Source of the DNA: CAZPNX01 sp964518765
GTDB lineage: Bacteria > Edwardsbacteria > AC1 > EtOH8
Length of the DNA stretch: 64,000 bases
Assembly: GCA_964518765.1 (NCBI GenBank)
Contig: CAZFJC010000002.1
Span: 104,726 to 168,725 of the forward strand
Direction: 5' to 3'
Shown: positions 23,707-34,011 of the stretch, piece after piece
How the letters are laid out: each line of letters starts with the position of its first letter
How positions within the stretch are numbered: the first letter of the stretch is position 1
The notes under the pieces: generated by a model
Seen by the model: the letters and a program-made list of their open reading frames with translations, nothing else
Database searches by the model: none
Told to the model about the DNA's origin: nothing
Translations under genes and position numbers: made by a program

Positions 23707-24900
23707 TTAGATTTTGGAGAGGGCCTGGTCTATATCCTCCATGACATCCTCCGGGTTCTCGATGCCAACCGCAATCCGCACAAAGCCCGGCGTCATGCCT
23801 ACCGCCGCCAGGTCCTCCTCGGAGTATGACAGATGGGTAGTGGAGGCCGGATGGGTCACCAGGGTGTCGACGCTGCCCAGGCTCACCGCCAGTTTGCACA
23901 GCTTGAGGTTGTTCTGAAATTTGCGCCCCGCCTCCCGGCCGCCTTTAACGTCGATGGCCAGCACCCCACCGAAGCCGCCGCGCATCTGCTTCTTGGCCAC
24001 GGCGTGGGCCGGGCACGATTCCAGCCCGGGATAGCAGGTCTTGGAGACCTTGGGATGCCTCTCCAGGAATTGGGCTATCCTCATGGCGTTTTGGGAATGG
24101 CGCTCCACCCGCAGCGGCAGGGTCTGCAAACCCCGGGACATCAGCCAGGCGGTCAGCGGGGCGATGGAGCCTCCTAGGTTTTTGAAGGCCATGGGGCGGA
24201 TCTGATCGATCTCGACCTTGGGGCCCACCACCACCCCGCCCATGGTGTCGCCGTGGCCGCAGATGTATTTGGTGGCCGAGTGCAGCACCACGTCCACCCC
24301 CAACTCGACAGGGCGCTGCAGGCAGGGGGTAGCGAAGGTGTTGTCGATAACCGTCTTCAGGCTGCGTTTCTTGGCCGCCTTGACCGTCTCGGCTATGTCC
24401 ACCACGTCCAGGGTGGGGTTGGCCGGGGTCTCGATGTACACCAGCCTGGTTCTGTCGTTGGCTTTGGCGTCGATGAGGTTGTGGATGTCGCTGGCCGGCA
24501 GATAGATGAGCTCGATGTTCATCTTGGGCATCAGGTCCTTGAATAGGCCGAAGGTGCCTCCGTAGATGGGAGCCGAGGAGATGATGTTGTCCCCCGGCCG
24601 GCAGTAGGTCAGGATGACGGCAGCGATGGCGGCCAGCCCCGAGGCGAAGGAGATGCCGTCGTCGGTGCCCTCCAGCAGGGCCATCCTCTTCTCGAAGTCC
24701 CGGCTGGTGGGGTTGCCCAGCCTGGTGTAAACGTAGCCCGGCTCGTGCCCGGCCATCACCGCCGCCCCGTGTTCGGCCGATTCGAAGACGAACTCGGAGG
24801 ATTGGTAGATGGGCATGGAAACCGGTTTGATCTTAGCCAGGTCGGGCATGCCGGCCCCGTGGACCGCTAGGGTTTCGAAGTGCAGTTTTCCGTGCGCCAT
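23707..24900 (-). CDS. Cys/Met metabolism PLP enzyme (methionine gamma-lyase/cystathionine gamma-synthase type)
   Basis: A 397-residue fold-type I PLP enzyme. [18 protein letters not shown] supplies the phosphate-binding Tyr/Arg, [15 protein letters not shown] the PLP Asp region, and [13 protein letters not shown] the Schiff-base Lys. The C-terminal [20 protein letters not shown] is typical of the family. It resembles methionine gamma-lyases more than biosynthetic enzymes, but substrate choice rests on a few residues and is uncertain. It is probably last in the etfB-etfA-membrane protein unit (33-base gap). Confidence 0.88.
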   Translation of the reverse strand: MAHGKLHFETLAVHGAGMPDLAKIKPVSMPIYQSSEFVFESAEHGAAVMAGHEPGYVYTRLGNPTSRDFEKRMALLEGTDDGISFASGLAAIAAVILTYCRPGDNIISSAPIYGGTFGLFKDLMPKMNIELIYLPASDIHNLIDAKANDRTRLVYIETPANPTLDVVDIAETVKAAKKRSLKTVIDNTFATPCLQRPVELGVDVVLHSATKYICGHGDTMGGVVVGPKVEIDQIRPMAFKNLGGSIAPLTAWLMSRGLQTLPLRVERHSQNAMRIAQFLERHPKVSKTCYPGLESCPAHAVAKKQMRGGFGGVLAIDVKGGREAGRKFQNNLKLCKLAVSLGSVDTLVTHPASTTHLSYSEEDLAAVGMTPGFVRIAVGIENPEDVMEDIDQALSKI

Positions 24901-24933
24901 TGTTTTATCCTTTATTTATTAGCTGTTCCTTTT

Positions 24934-26355
24934 TCATAAAGATTTTGCTTTTTCGTTGTCGCTTATCTCGGAATCCAGCTCGGCCGCCCGGCCCCTCATC
25001 CTCTTGGCCAGGTCCTGGTAGATGCCGAGATAATACTCCCGCAAGGCGGGGTCTATGCCCTGGTCCTCCTTTAGAGCAGCCATCTGCTGCTCCTTCTCCC
25101 TGGCCTCCTCCTCGGCCTTGGCCCTGAGGTTCTTCAGATGCATCACCCGGCCCCGCCTTCTGGCCCTGGCCCGGCGCGTTCTCTCCCACAGGAGGTAGCC
25201 TCCCGGAATGGCCAGCAGCAGCAGCATCAGCAACCCCTTAAGCGGCCAGTGCCCCGGCTCCAGGAGCTGGGTGAAGAGCTCCATGATCACCAGCAGCACC
25301 GTCAGCAGCATTATCCGGGCCTCCAGCTGCTCCACCCCGGTCCGGAGAAGCTTGAACTCCCTGAAATCCAGCGGCACGGTCATCCTTTCGATGATGTGTT
25401 GGCACTCGGTTATCAGCCCGTCGATGGCCGCCCTACGGGATCGGTAACGGGACAGCCTCTCCCATTCTTGGGGCTCGATATGCACCAAGTTGGCCGGCGG
25501 GTGGTCCCGACGGTAGAGCTGCTCCTGCCCCAACAGGACGCTTTGCAGATAGATCCTAAAGGCCAGCAGATTTATGTCCAGGTTCTCCACCTCCTCCCGA
25601 TATTGGGACCACAGCTCCTCATTGCCCTGGGCCAGCCCTTCGCGATACTGCTTGAGGTGCTGGTTCAGGGTGCCCATCCACGAATAGGCGAAGTTCCTGA
25701 AGCAGGAGGCCAGATGCTCTCTGGTCAGGATGGCCGCCATGTCCCAATATAGGTCCGGGGCATCGTCCGCCGACCAGAAACGGTTGGTGTCCCCGGCCAG
25801 AAGGAGTCCCCGGCCGGCCGTCAGATCAAGCCAGCCGGCCCTGCGGGCTTCGTCCCCGTCCCCGCCCACCAGCCATAGGCAGTCGAATTCGTTGATGCCC
25901 ACGTTCCAGTAGTCGCACCCCTGGGGGAACAGCCCACTGCCCGGCCCTGACCTCTGGAACCCGCGGGCCTCGCTTCTCTTGAGGTGGGTATAGAGCTCTC
26001 CGATCTCCCTGGTGCCGAAGACCCGGTTGAAATAGGTCAAGGCGGCGGCGGCCAGCCCCGGCCCGTGCATGGCTTTCCTGGCCATCTCTATGGCTGGGGC
26101 CAATCCCTGATCTCCGATCTCTATGGTGTGGACCACCGTGCCGAACCCGGTGTCGTATTGATGGCATAAAATGCCGTAGGGGATGGTCGTCCCTTCCAGC
26201 TCCAGCCGGCCGGATGCCAGGGGGACGGTCACTATGTGGTTCCTCCTTACCATCTCCAGGATGGTGCCCGGAGAAACCTTTGCCAGATGAGCCCTCAACT
26301 TGACCAGGTCAACCTCACCGCCCAGGTAGCAGAGACTGATATAGTGTACCTTCAT
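24934..26355 (-). CDS. Uncharacterised protein with C-terminal membrane hairpin
   Basis: A 473-residue protein with no signal peptide. The N-terminal 350 residues look soluble and mixed alpha/beta then helical (ILEMVRRNHIVTVPLASGR; SWMGTLNQHLKQYREGL). Two close hydrophobic helices (IMLLTVLLVIMELFTQLL and LKGLLMLLLLAIPGGYLLW, about 350-400) are followed by a basic, charged coiled coil to the end. The general shape recalls two-helix membrane-anchored proteins such as CorA, but no GxN motif is seen. It starts 3 bases after etfA, which ties it to the electron-transfer flavoprotein genes. Function unknown. Confidence 0.6.
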   Translation of the reverse strand: MKVHYISLCYLGGEVDLVKLRAHLAKVSPGTILEMVRRNHIVTVPLASGRLELEGTTIPYGILCHQYDTGFGTVVHTIEIGDQGLAPAIEMARKAMHGPGLAAAALTYFNRVFGTREIGELYTHLKRSEARGFQRSGPGSGLFPQGCDYWNVGINEFDCLWLVGGDGDEARRAGWLDLTAGRGLLLAGDTNRFWSADDAPDLYWDMAAILTREHLASCFRNFAYSWMGTLNQHLKQYREGLAQGNEELWSQYREEVENLDINLLAFRIYLQSVLLGQEQLYRRDHPPANLVHIEPQEWERLSRYRSRRAAIDGLITECQHIIERMTVPLDFREFKLLRTGVEQLEARIMLLTVLLVIMELFTQLLEPGHWPLKGLLMLLLLAIPGGYLLWERTRRARARRRGRVMHLKNLRAKAEEEAREKEQQMAALKEDQGIDPALREYYLGIYQDLAKRMRGRAAELDSEISDNEKAKSL

Positions 26356-26358
26356 GGT

Positions 26359-27564
26359 TTATGCCCCGCGCTTTTCCTGCAGCTTCTTAGTCAGGGCCGG
26401 CACTACCTCGAACAGGTCCCCCACGATGCCGTAACTGGCCACCTTGAATATGGGGGCCTCCGGGTCCTTGTTGACGGCGATGATGCAGTCCGAGGACTGC
26501 ATGCCCACCAGGTGCTGGATGGCCCCGGAGATGCCGCAGGCGATATAAAGCTTGGGGGCTACCGTCTTCCCGGTCTGGCCCACCTGGTGGGAGTAGGGAA
26601 TCCATCCGGCATCCACCGCGGCCCGCGAGGCGCCCACCGCCCCGCCCAGGGCTTTGGCCAGCTCCTCCACCAGCCTGAAGTTCTCCGGCGCCTTCAGCCC
26701 CCGCCCCCCGGAGACGATGATGTCGGCCTCGGTCAGCTTGACGGTGGTGGACAGCTCCTCCACCACCTTTTGCACCGAGGTGCGAGAGGCCAGCATCGCT
26801 TTGGGATAGATTTTCTTGACCACTTCGCCGGTCCGTTTGGGATCGGGCTCAGCCTCCTTCATCACCTTGTGCCTCACCGTGGCCATCTGCGGCCGGTGGT
26901 TGGGACAGATGATGGTGGCCATGATGTTGCCTCCGAAGGCCGGCCTGGTCTGCAACAGGATGCGGCGTTTCTCGTCTATGGCCAGTCCGGTGCAATCAGC
27001 GGTCAGGCCGGTGCGGGCCTTGATGGCCACTCGGGGGATCAGGGCCCGGCCGATGGTGGTGGCCCCACCCAGCACTATCTCCGGCTTGTGCTCCTTAATC
27101 AGCTCGGCCATGATCGCAGCGTAGGGCTCATCATGGAAGCTCTCTAGCGAGGGATCGGCCACCGCGTAGACCTTGTCCGCCCCCCGCCTCACCAGCTCCC
27201 GACAGGCATCCTCGATTTCCTTGCCCAATATCACCGCCGCCAGCTCCACCCCCAAAGCATCGGCCAGTTTGCGCCCCTCGCCCAAAAGCTCGTAGGAGAC
27301 GCTCTGCACCTGGCCATTCTTCTGCTCGGCGAAAACCCAGACGCCTTTATACTGCGAGAGATCGGGCTTCTCCTCGTTTCCCTTGTCCTTGCGCAGCAGG
27401 ATAGCCTCGAAGCTGCAGGAGGCCACGCAGGCTCCGCAAAGGGTGCACTTGTCGTCGTCGATGACGGCCAGGTTGTCGGCCATGGAAATGGCCCCGTAGG
27501 GGCAGGAGCCCAGGCAGGCTCCGCAGCCCACGCATTTCTCCTGGATGATCTCTATGTCGCTCAT
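26359..27564 (-). CDS. etfA: Electron transfer flavoprotein alpha subunit with ferredoxin domain
   Basis: A 401-residue EtfA. Residues 1-60 are a 2[4Fe-4S] ferredoxin ([12 protein letters not shown], then [11 protein letters not shown]), followed by the EtfA nucleotide domain and the FAD domain ([29 protein letters not shown] segment, [10 protein letters not shown]). EtfAB carries electrons between flavin dehydrogenases; fused ferredoxin domains occur in anaerobic complexes such as the caffeyl-CoA reductase ETF, where bifurcation is known. Here no dehydrogenase is adjacent, so the electron partner is unknown. It lies 69 bases after etfB. Confidence 0.93.
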   Translation of the reverse strand: MSDIEIIQEKCVGCGACLGSCPYGAISMADNLAVIDDDKCTLCGACVASCSFEAILLRKDKGNEEKPDLSQYKGVWVFAEQKNGQVQSVSYELLGEGRKLADALGVELAAVILGKEIEDACRELVRRGADKVYAVADPSLESFHDEPYAAIMAELIKEHKPEIVLGGATTIGRALIPRVAIKARTGLTADCTGLAIDEKRRILLQTRPAFGGNIMATIICPNHRPQMATVRHKVMKEAEPDPKRTGEVVKKIYPKAMLASRTSVQKVVEELSTTVKLTEADIIVSGGRGLKAPENFRLVEELAKALGGAVGASRAAVDAGWIPYSHQVGQTGKTVAPKLYIACGISGAIQHLVGMQSSDCIIAVNKDPEAPIFKVASYGIVGDLFEVVPALTKKLQEKRGA

Positions 27565-27593
27565 CTTTTTATACTTTCCTTGCTTTTCACTCT

Positions 27594-27616
27594 CCCCTCT
27601 CCCTGCGGGAGAGGGG
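27594..27616. repeat. Palindromic intergenic repeat between etfB and etfA
   Basis: A perfect 10-bp stem (27594-27603 with 27607-27616) with a 3-base loop, continued by GTTGGGGGCGAGGTGAGG. This resembles a REP-like palindrome widespread in bacterial intergenic DNA. It lies inside the operon and may tune mRNA stability. Confidence 0.6.
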
Positions 27617-27633
27617 TTGGGGGCGAGGTGAGG

Positions 27634-28419
27634 TTAGATGATCTGCCTTTCCTTCAGCCCCTCGACTACCCTGTCCACCGCCTCGGCCGTGTCGCACTTG
27701 AGCACCACGCCCCCGCACCGCACCGGGGGAGTAAATATCTTCACCACGTTGGTGGGCGATCCGTTAAGCCCGATGTTCCTCTCGTCGCAACCCAGATCGG
27801 CAGATCGCCATACAGTAGGCTGGTAGTTCTTGGCCCGCATCTTGCCCTTGAGCGAAGGCAGCCTCGGCTCGTTGATCTCCTTGACCACGGTGAACAAGGC
27901 CGGCAGCGGCGTCTCCACCACATCGTAGCCGTCCTCGGTCATCCGCCAGACCACCGCCCTTTTCTCGTCGATGGAATCGATCCTCTTGACGTAGGTCACC
28001 TGGGGGATGTCGAGGAACTCGGCGATGCCCGGGCCCACCTGGGCGGTGTCCCCGTCGATGGCCTGCTTGCCGCAGAGGATCAACCCGTAGTCCCCGATCC
28101 TACGGACGCCCATGGAAAGCGTGTAGGAGGTGGCCCAGGTGTCGGCCCCGGCGAAGGCTCGGTCCGAGAGAAGCACCGCTTCGTCCGCCCCCATGGAGAT
28201 GGCCTCCCGCAGAGCCTCGATCACCTGCGGTGGGCCCATGGAGAGCACCGTCACCTTGCCCCCCAGCTTCTCCCGCAGCCGCAGGCCCTCCTCCAGGGCG
28301 TACATGTCGAAGGGGTTGATGATGGAGGGCACCCCCTCGCGCACCAGGGTGTTGGTGGCCGGGTCGATGCGAACATCGGTGGTGTCCGGCACCTGTTTGA
28401 TGCAAACGATGATGTTCAT
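27634..28419 (-). CDS. etfB: Electron transfer flavoprotein beta subunit
   Basis: A 261-residue EtfB (MNIIVCIKQVPDT start). LCGKQAIDGDTAQVGPGIAEFL matches the conserved beta-subunit nucleotide site, and LPALFTVVKEINEPRLPSL the end of the domain. The beta subunit holds the AMP or second FAD that distinguishes ordinary from bifurcating ETFs. It is the first ETF gene here, 43 bases after the methyltransferase gene. Confidence 0.95.
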   Translation of the reverse strand: MNIIVCIKQVPDTTDVRIDPATNTLVREGVPSIINPFDMYALEEGLRLREKLGGKVTVLSMGPPQVIEALREAISMGADEAVLLSDRAFAGADTWATSYTLSMGVRRIGDYGLILCGKQAIDGDTAQVGPGIAEFLDIPQVTYVKRIDSIDEKRAVVWRMTEDGYDVVETPLPALFTVVKEINEPRLPSLKGKMRAKNYQPTVWRSADLGCDERNIGLNGSPTNVVKIFTPPVRCGGVVLKCDTAEAVDRVVEGLKERQII

Positions 28420-28462
28420 GTCTTCACCTGCTTCGTTTTCGTATTGATCATTCGTTTTACAA

Positions 28463-29635
28463 TTACTCCACCCTCATAACGGCGCACTTCAGGTACTGGG
28501 TCTCCTTCATGGCCATCAGCACCGGGTGGTCCTTGGCCTGGTGGCGGAATTCGTAGAGCACCAGGGTGCGCCGGGCGTCCCGGGCCGCGTCCACCAGCAT
28601 CACCCGGAAGGGCTCGTCCTCGATGTGGTGCGAGCAGGAGGAGGAAACCAGGATGCCACCCGGCTCCAATATCTGCATGGCTCGCAGGTTGATCTCTTTG
28701 TAGCCCTTGAGGGCCGGCTCGATGGATTTCTTGTTCCTGGCGAAGGCCGGCGGGTCCAGGATGACCATGTCGTACTTCTCCCCGGCCTCGACCTTCTGCT
28801 TGAGGACCTGCACGACGTCGGCCTTCTCGAAGGTACAGACGCCCTCCAGACCGTTGCGCTCGGCGTTGGCCCGACAGTGCTCGATGGCCTTTTCGGAGAT
28901 ATCGAGCCCCAGCACCGAGGCCGCCCCGCCCAAGGCAGCATTTAGGGCGAAACCTCCGGTGTGACAGAAGCAGTCCAGCACCTTGCCCCCCCTGGCGTAC
29001 TGGCGTACCGCCATACGATTCTCCCGCTGGTCGAAGAACCAGCCCGTCTTCTGCCCGTGCGCCAAGTTGGCTTGGAACTTCAGGCCATTTTCCTCTATTT
29101 CTACCTCGGGCTCGAACTTCCCGTGGAGCACGCCCACCGACGGCACCAATCCCTCCAGCTTTCTGGAATAGCTGTCGCTGCGTTCGTAGATGCAAGACGG
29201 TTGGAATCGGTCCTTCAGCGCGGCCACCACCAGGTCCTTGCGCAAATCGATCCCCAAAGATTGGACCTCCATCACCAGCTGATCGCCGTAGCGATCGACC
29301 ACTAGCCCCGGTAGGCCGTCCGATTCGCCGTAGATCATCCGATAGTGCCTTGAGCCGGGATAGACCGCCTGCCGCATAGCGTCGGCCCGGACGACAGCGT
29401 CCGTGATGAAGGAGTCGTCCAAGTCCCGTTGCTGTCTGGTGAACAAGCGGACGGATATCAGCGAATGTCCGTTGTAGAAGCCGGTGCCCAAATAGTGTCC
29501 CCGGGCATCGGCCACCTCCAGCACCTCGCCGGGAAGGATGCCCTCGGGCTTCTTCCAGATCTCGTTGGAGAACACCCAGGGGTGCCCGGCCCGGATGCGG
29601 CGCTCCTGGTTTTTGCGCAGAAGAATACGTTTCAT
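28463..29635 (-). CDS. rlmI: RlmI-type 23S rRNA cytosine methyltransferase
   Basis: Start ATG at 29635 gives 390 residues; the longer upstream frame starts inside a repeat-like sequence and is disfavoured. A PUA domain (RRIRAGHPWVFSNEI) is followed by an EEHEE segment and a Rossmann SAM domain: VLDCFCHTGGFALNAAL (motif I), LDPPAFARNKKSI (motif IV) and VSSSCSHHI, which holds the catalytic Cys of m5C enzymes. RlmI methylates a cytosine in 23S rRNA. RlmK-like paralogs share this layout, so the exact target is inferred. Confidence 0.85.
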   Translation of the reverse strand: MKRILLRKNQERRIRAGHPWVFSNEIWKKPEGILPGEVLEVADARGHYLGTGFYNGHSLISVRLFTRQQRDLDDSFITDAVVRADAMRQAVYPGSRHYRMIYGESDGLPGLVVDRYGDQLVMEVQSLGIDLRKDLVVAALKDRFQPSCIYERSDSYSRKLEGLVPSVGVLHGKFEPEVEIEENGLKFQANLAHGQKTGWFFDQRENRMAVRQYARGGKVLDCFCHTGGFALNAALGGAASVLGLDISEKAIEHCRANAERNGLEGVCTFEKADVVQVLKQKVEAGEKYDMVILDPPAFARNKKSIEPALKGYKEINLRAMQILEPGGILVSSSCSHHIEDEPFRVMLVDAARDARRTLVLYEFRHQAKDHPVLMAMKETQYLKCAVMRVE

Positions 29636-29650
29636 GTTATTCAATTTTTC

Positions 29651-29727
29651 ACCACCAAGACACTTAGGTGCCATTTAGGGTAAATCGAGATTAATTAGAT
29701 AGGTGTGTATCTTTGTGTCTTCGTGGT
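29651..29727. repeat. Inverted repeat between typA and rlmI
   Basis: Imperfect 13-bp arms at 29651-29663 (ACCACCAAGACAC) and 29715-29727 (GTGTCTTCGTGGT) lie about 50 bases apart. The phrase resembles a dispersed CACCACCAAGACAC-type intergenic repeat. Confidence 0.5.
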
Positions 29728-29739
29728 TTAAAAGTCGGA

Positions 29740-31566
29740 TTATTCTTCGCCCGGCGCCTTACGCCGCGCCCTTCTGCGGTCTATGTCCGCCAGTATCTTC
29801 TTGCGCAGCCTGAGGGCCTTGGGCGTTACCTCCACCAGCTCGTCTTCGGCGATGAACTCCAGCGCCTCCTCCAGGGTCATCACCTTGGGCGGCGAAAGGC
29901 GGATGGCCTCCTCCGAGGTCGAGCTGCGGATGTTGGTCAGCCTTTTGGTCTTGCAGACGTTGACCACCAGGTCGGTCTCTTTGGGCCGTTCGCCCACGAT
30001 CATCCCCTCATACACCCGGTCCCCCGGCCCGACGAACATCATCCCCCGCTCCTGAATAGTGTCCAGGGCATAGGCCGCGGCGGTGCCCGTCTCCATGGCC
30101 ACCAACACTCCGTTCTGGAAGGTGGCGATCTCCCCCTTGTAGGGCCGGTAGGAGTCGAAATTATGGTGCATGATGCCGGTGCCCCGGGTGTCGGTCATGA
30201 ACTGACCGCGATAGCCTAAAAGCCCCCGGGCCGGAATGAGGAACTCCAGCCTGGTTCGGCCTTTGCCGTCCGCCTTCATGTTCTGCAGCTCGGCCTTACG
30301 GCTGCCCAGCTTCTCCATCACCGGGCCCACGTAAGCATCATCCACGTCTATCACCAGGTACTCGAAGGGCTCGCACTGCACCCCGTCCACCTCGCGCAGG
30401 ATGACGGTAGGTCGCGAAACCTGGAGCTCGTAGCCCTCACGTCGCATGGTCTCGATGAGGATGGATAGGTGCAGCTCTCCCCGGCCGGAGACGGTGAAAG
30501 CATCCGGGGTCTCGGTCTCTTCCACCCGCAGCCCGACGTTGGACTTAAGCTCCCGGTACAGCCGGTCGCGCAGCTGGCGCGAGGTCAGGTACTGGCCGTC
30601 CAGTCCGGCGAAGGGGCTGTTGTTCACCGAGAACACCATGGAGATGGTCGGCTGGTCGATGTCCACGTAGGGCAGTGGCTCCGGGCTCTCCGGATCGGCG
30701 ATGGTCTCGCCGATGTCCACATCCGGGAAGCCGGCCAACACGATGATGTCCCCGGACGAGGCCCGCTCCAGCTCCACCCGCTCCAGCCCCTGGAACCCGT
30801 AGATCCTGGTGACCCTGGCCTTCTCCCTCGATCCGTCACGCTTGAGCCTCAGGGCCTCCCGTCCCGATTCGATCGACCCGTTCTTAATCCGTCCCACCGC
30901 CAGCCGGCCCAGATAGTCGCTGTAGTCGATGCTGGTCACCAGCATCTGCAGGGGCGCCCCCGGGTCGCCCTGCGGCGGCGGCACCTTGTCGACGATGGTG
31001 TCCAGCAGCATCTTGATGTTATTGGCCGGCTGCTCCAGCTTGGCGGTGGCCGTGCCCAGCCGGCCCGAGGCATAGACCACCGGAAAGTCCAGTTGTTCGT
31101 CGTCGGCGTCCAGGCTGACGAACAGATCGAAGATGCGGTCCAGGGCCTGGTCAGGTTTGGCCTCGGGCCGGTCTATCTTGTTGATGACCACCAGGGGCTT
31201 CAGGCCCAGGGCCAGGGACTTCTGGAGCACGAAGCGGGTCTGGGGCATCGGCCCCTCGACCGCGTCCACCAGCAGCAGCACCCCGTCCACCATGGACAGC
31301 ACCCGCTCCACCTCGGAGCCGAAGTCGGCGTGGCCGGGGGTATCCACTATGTTTATAGTATATTCTCCATATTTTATCGAGGCATTCTTGGAGAAGATGG
31401 TGATGCCCCGCTCCCGCTCCAGCGGGTTGGAGTCCATGGCCAGGTCCGGCGCCTCCTGGTTCTCGCGGAAGACGCCGGTCTGCCTCAGCAGGGCGTCCAC
31501 CAGGGTGGTCTTGCCGTGGTCCACGTGGGCGATGATAGCTATGTTGCGGATGAACTTGCCGTCCAT
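29740..31566 (-). CDS. typA: Ribosome-associated translational GTPase TypA/BipA
   Basis: A 608-residue EF-G-like GTPase of normal length. [15 protein letters not shown] (G1), [16 protein letters not shown] (G3) and VINKIDRP (G4) are intact. Domains II, III and V follow ([20 protein letters not shown]), then the BipA-specific C-terminal domain ending in a basic tail. BipA helps 50S assembly and stress adaptation. It follows a HEAT-repeat gene by 73 bases. Confidence 0.96.
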   Translation of the reverse strand: MDGKFIRNIAIIAHVDHGKTTLVDALLRQTGVFRENQEAPDLAMDSNPLERERGITIFSKNASIKYGEYTINIVDTPGHADFGSEVERVLSMVDGVLLLVDAVEGPMPQTRFVLQKSLALGLKPLVVINKIDRPEAKPDQALDRIFDLFVSLDADDEQLDFPVVYASGRLGTATAKLEQPANNIKMLLDTIVDKVPPPQGDPGAPLQMLVTSIDYSDYLGRLAVGRIKNGSIESGREALRLKRDGSREKARVTRIYGFQGLERVELERASSGDIIVLAGFPDVDIGETIADPESPEPLPYVDIDQPTISMVFSVNNSPFAGLDGQYLTSRQLRDRLYRELKSNVGLRVEETETPDAFTVSGRGELHLSILIETMRREGYELQVSRPTVILREVDGVQCEPFEYLVIDVDDAYVGPVMEKLGSRKAELQNMKADGKGRTRLEFLIPARGLLGYRGQFMTDTRGTGIMHHNFDSYRPYKGEIATFQNGVLVAMETGTAAAYALDTIQERGMMFVGPGDRVYEGMIVGERPKETDLVVNVCKTKRLTNIRSSTSEEAIRLSPPKVMTLEEALEFIAEDELVEVTPKALRLRKKILADIDRRRARRKAPGEE

Positions 31567-31639
31567 TTTCTATAAGAAATGCGCCTTTGGCTATTTATAT
31601 TCCGCCTCTTCGATACACCGACTTTTCACCTTTCCCCTT

Positions 31640-32674
31640 TCATGTATTGCCCAGCTTAGGCTCTTTGGTGATTTTATAGTATCCGTCCTTCTTTCTCTCC
31701 AGCTCGAATCCCATCTTCTTCAGGGCCTCGGCCGCCGCGTCGCGCACGAAATCGTCCTCGTCCTTCAGCGCTTTTTTCAGGGATTTGATGGCCTTGGGGT
31801 TCTTCCAGCGCTCCAGGCCCTTGGCGGCCACCGCTCTCAAATCGAAGTTCTCGTCCTTCAGCGACTTCAGCAGCAGCTTATAGACCCGCTCATCGTCGAT
31901 GGGCGAAACCACCTGCAACATGTTGACCCGTATCCGCCTGGAGGACGAACGGTCCAAAAGGAGCAAAATCGGCAGCTTGGGGGCCAGGCTGTCCGGCTCC
32001 AGCCCTGTCAGGATCTTGGTGGCCGGGCCGGTCAGGTTTTCGTCGGCCAGGGCGCGCAGATAGTGGTCCAAGGCCGGGTAGTATTTCTGGTCCATCAGCT
32101 CCATCAGGGCCGTCTCCTGCATGTCCGGGATGCCGCTGGACAGCAGCTCCGCCCACTTGGCCGGCCTGGCGGCAGGCTTCGTTTTCTTGGCCTGGAGATA
32201 GAGGCCGATTGCCCTGGTAAGCGCTGGGGCCGAGGAGTCGTCCACCGCCGTCACCCCCTTGCGGAAGGCGAAGGTCTCGTAGTAGGATTGGACCGGCAGG
32301 CGGTGCTTTTTCAGGAAGGCCTTCCCCAGCTGGGCCGGCTTCAGGAAGGCCAGTACCTGTTTACCCGTCTCGTAGTAACGGGGATCGGCCCGGTACTCCG
32401 GCGATTGGATAACGGTAGCCGACCTCATCTTGGCTGGACCCTTGGCCACCTGTTTAATCCTGAGCCGGTACAGATAGTCGCCCACCAGCACGGGTTCCCC
32501 CTTCTTGGACTTGGGGGCCGTCAGCTCACGGGCCTCCAAGACCTCGGCCCAGACCACCAGGGACGCCCCGTCTATCTTTTCCCCCAGGGTATAGAGACGC
32601 TCGTAGGCTGTCGCCCTGGTGACCGTCAGGCCGACCAGCAGAGACAATAATAAGAGATTAGTGGGATTCCGCAT
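31640..32674 (-). CDS. Exported HEAT-repeat protein
   Basis: A 344-residue protein with a signal peptide (about 1-23) and an N-terminal predicted beta domain (LYTLGEKIDGASLVVWAEVL, YLYRLRIKQVAKG) that may be a periplasmic binding module. Residues about 165-320 are HEAT/PBS-lyase-like helical repeats, clearest in LRAVAAKGLERWKNP and DFVRDAAAEALKKMGFE. HEAT repeats make protein-binding solenoids. It sits between lolC-like and typA genes in one direction. No specific family recognised. Confidence 0.7.
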   Translation of the reverse strand: MRNPTNLLLLSLLVGLTVTRATAYERLYTLGEKIDGASLVVWAEVLEARELTAPKSKKGEPVLVGDYLYRLRIKQVAKGPAKMRSATVIQSPEYRADPRYYETGKQVLAFLKPAQLGKAFLKKHRLPVQSYYETFAFRKGVTAVDDSSAPALTRAIGLYLQAKKTKPAARPAKWAELLSSGIPDMQETALMELMDQKYYPALDHYLRALADENLTGPATKILTGLEPDSLAPKLPILLLLDRSSSRRIRVNMLQVVSPIDDERVYKLLLKSLKDENFDLRAVAAKGLERWKNPKAIKSLKKALKDEDDFVRDAAAEALKKMGFELERKKDGYYKITKEPKLGNT

Positions 32675-32710
32675 CGGTCTCTCTCTGTTTCGTTTTCATT
32701 TTTCCGTTGA

Positions 32711-33940
32711 TCATTCGTATCGTATCGCCTCCACCGGGTCCAGCCGGGACGCCTTCCACGAAGGGTAGAGGGTGGCCGCAAAGGTGATGGCCAGCGCCGC
32801 CGCCGCCACCATCAGGAAGTCTCCGGCCTGCATCTGCACCGGCAGCCGGTCGATGAAGTAGACGTCGGCCGGAAGCTTGACGAACTGGTAGCGCTTGAGG
32901 AGCAGGCAGGATGCCAGGCCCAGCAGCAGGCCCAGGGCCGTGCCCGCCGCCCCGGTCATCACCCCCTGGATGACGAAGATGCGCATGATGCCGCCCGAGG
33001 TGGCCCCCACCGACTTGAGGACGCCTATCTCGCGCACCTTCTCCATCACCGTCATGATCAGGCTGCTGACGATGTTGAAGGCGGCCACCATCACCACCAG
33101 GGCTAGTATCAGGAACATCACCACCTTCTCAAGCCTCAGGGCTGAGAATAGATTCCAGTTGAGGTGCATCCAGTCACTGGTGCGGTAGTCCGGGCCCAGC
33201 TGGCGCACTATGGCCCGCCCCACCTCCCCCGCCCGGTAGATGTCCCGCACCTTGACCTCCAGCCCGCTGACCGTCCTTCCCATCTCCAGGAAATCCTGCG
33301 CCTGGGCCAGCGAGATGTAGGCCAGGGTGGAGTTGTACTCGTACATGCCGGAGTCGAAGATGCCGGCCAGCCGGAAGCGCCGGGCCTTGGGCACCAGGCC
33401 CAGCGGCGTGGCCCGGGCCGCCATGGGGGAGGCCACGGTCAGGGTGTCCCCGATGTGGGCCTCCAGCCGGTCGGCCAGGTCCACCCCCAGGACGATGCCC
33501 GGCAAACCCCCCGGCTTCTCGGAGAAATCGTACTCCCCGGCGATGACGTTGCGCGAGACGTCGGTCACCCCGGCCTCCAGCGACGGCTCCACCCCCCGCA
33601 GCACCAGCCCGTCGACCTTTCCTCCCCGGGATATCATGCTTTTGGTGTAGATGAACGGCGAGCAGGCCACCACCTCGGGCACGTTTTTTATCTGCTTTAT
33701 CAGGTCCGGATAGCCGTAGATCGGTGCCGAGGGGAAGCGCAGCACCACCAGGTGGGCGGTGATGCCCAGTATCCGCTCCTTGAGCTCGGTCTGAAAGCCG
33801 TTCATCACCGACATCACGATCACCAGGGCCGCCACCCCCAGGGTCACCCCCAAAAGGGAGATGGCTCCGATGACCGAGATGAACCCGGTGCGCCGCTTGG
33901 CCCGGAAGTGCCGCTTGGCTATATAAAACTCGTAACTCAT
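32711..33940 (-). CDS. LolC/LolE-family ABC permease
   Basis: Start ATG at 33940 (MSYEFYIAKRHFRAKRRTGF), with GAGAAG upstream, gives 409 residues with the standard N-terminus. One helix (about 20-45), a large periplasmic MacB-type domain and three C-terminal helices are followed by the typical ending LDPVEAIRYE. The family extracts lipoproteins from the inner membrane with the LolD ATPase for delivery to the outer membrane. LolD is not next to it in this window. The 33-base longer frame has no ribosome site. Confidence 0.9.
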   Translation of the reverse strand: MSYEFYIAKRHFRAKRRTGFISVIGAISLLGVTLGVAALVIVMSVMNGFQTELKERILGITAHLVVLRFPSAPIYGYPDLIKQIKNVPEVVACSPFIYTKSMISRGGKVDGLVLRGVEPSLEAGVTDVSRNVIAGEYDFSEKPGGLPGIVLGVDLADRLEAHIGDTLTVASPMAARATPLGLVPKARRFRLAGIFDSGMYEYNSTLAYISLAQAQDFLEMGRTVSGLEVKVRDIYRAGEVGRAIVRQLGPDYRTSDWMHLNWNLFSALRLEKVVMFLILALVVMVAAFNIVSSLIMTVMEKVREIGVLKSVGATSGGIMRIFVIQGVMTGAAGTALGLLLGLASCLLLKRYQFVKLPADVYFIDRLPVQMQAGDFLMVAAAALAITFAATLYPSWKASRLDPVEAIRYE

Positions 33941-34011
33941 CTTCTCAGCCAACGCCCGACATCGAGAAGACAACCATCGCCTATCCTTTGTTTTCCCTTA
34001 GTTGTGATCCG

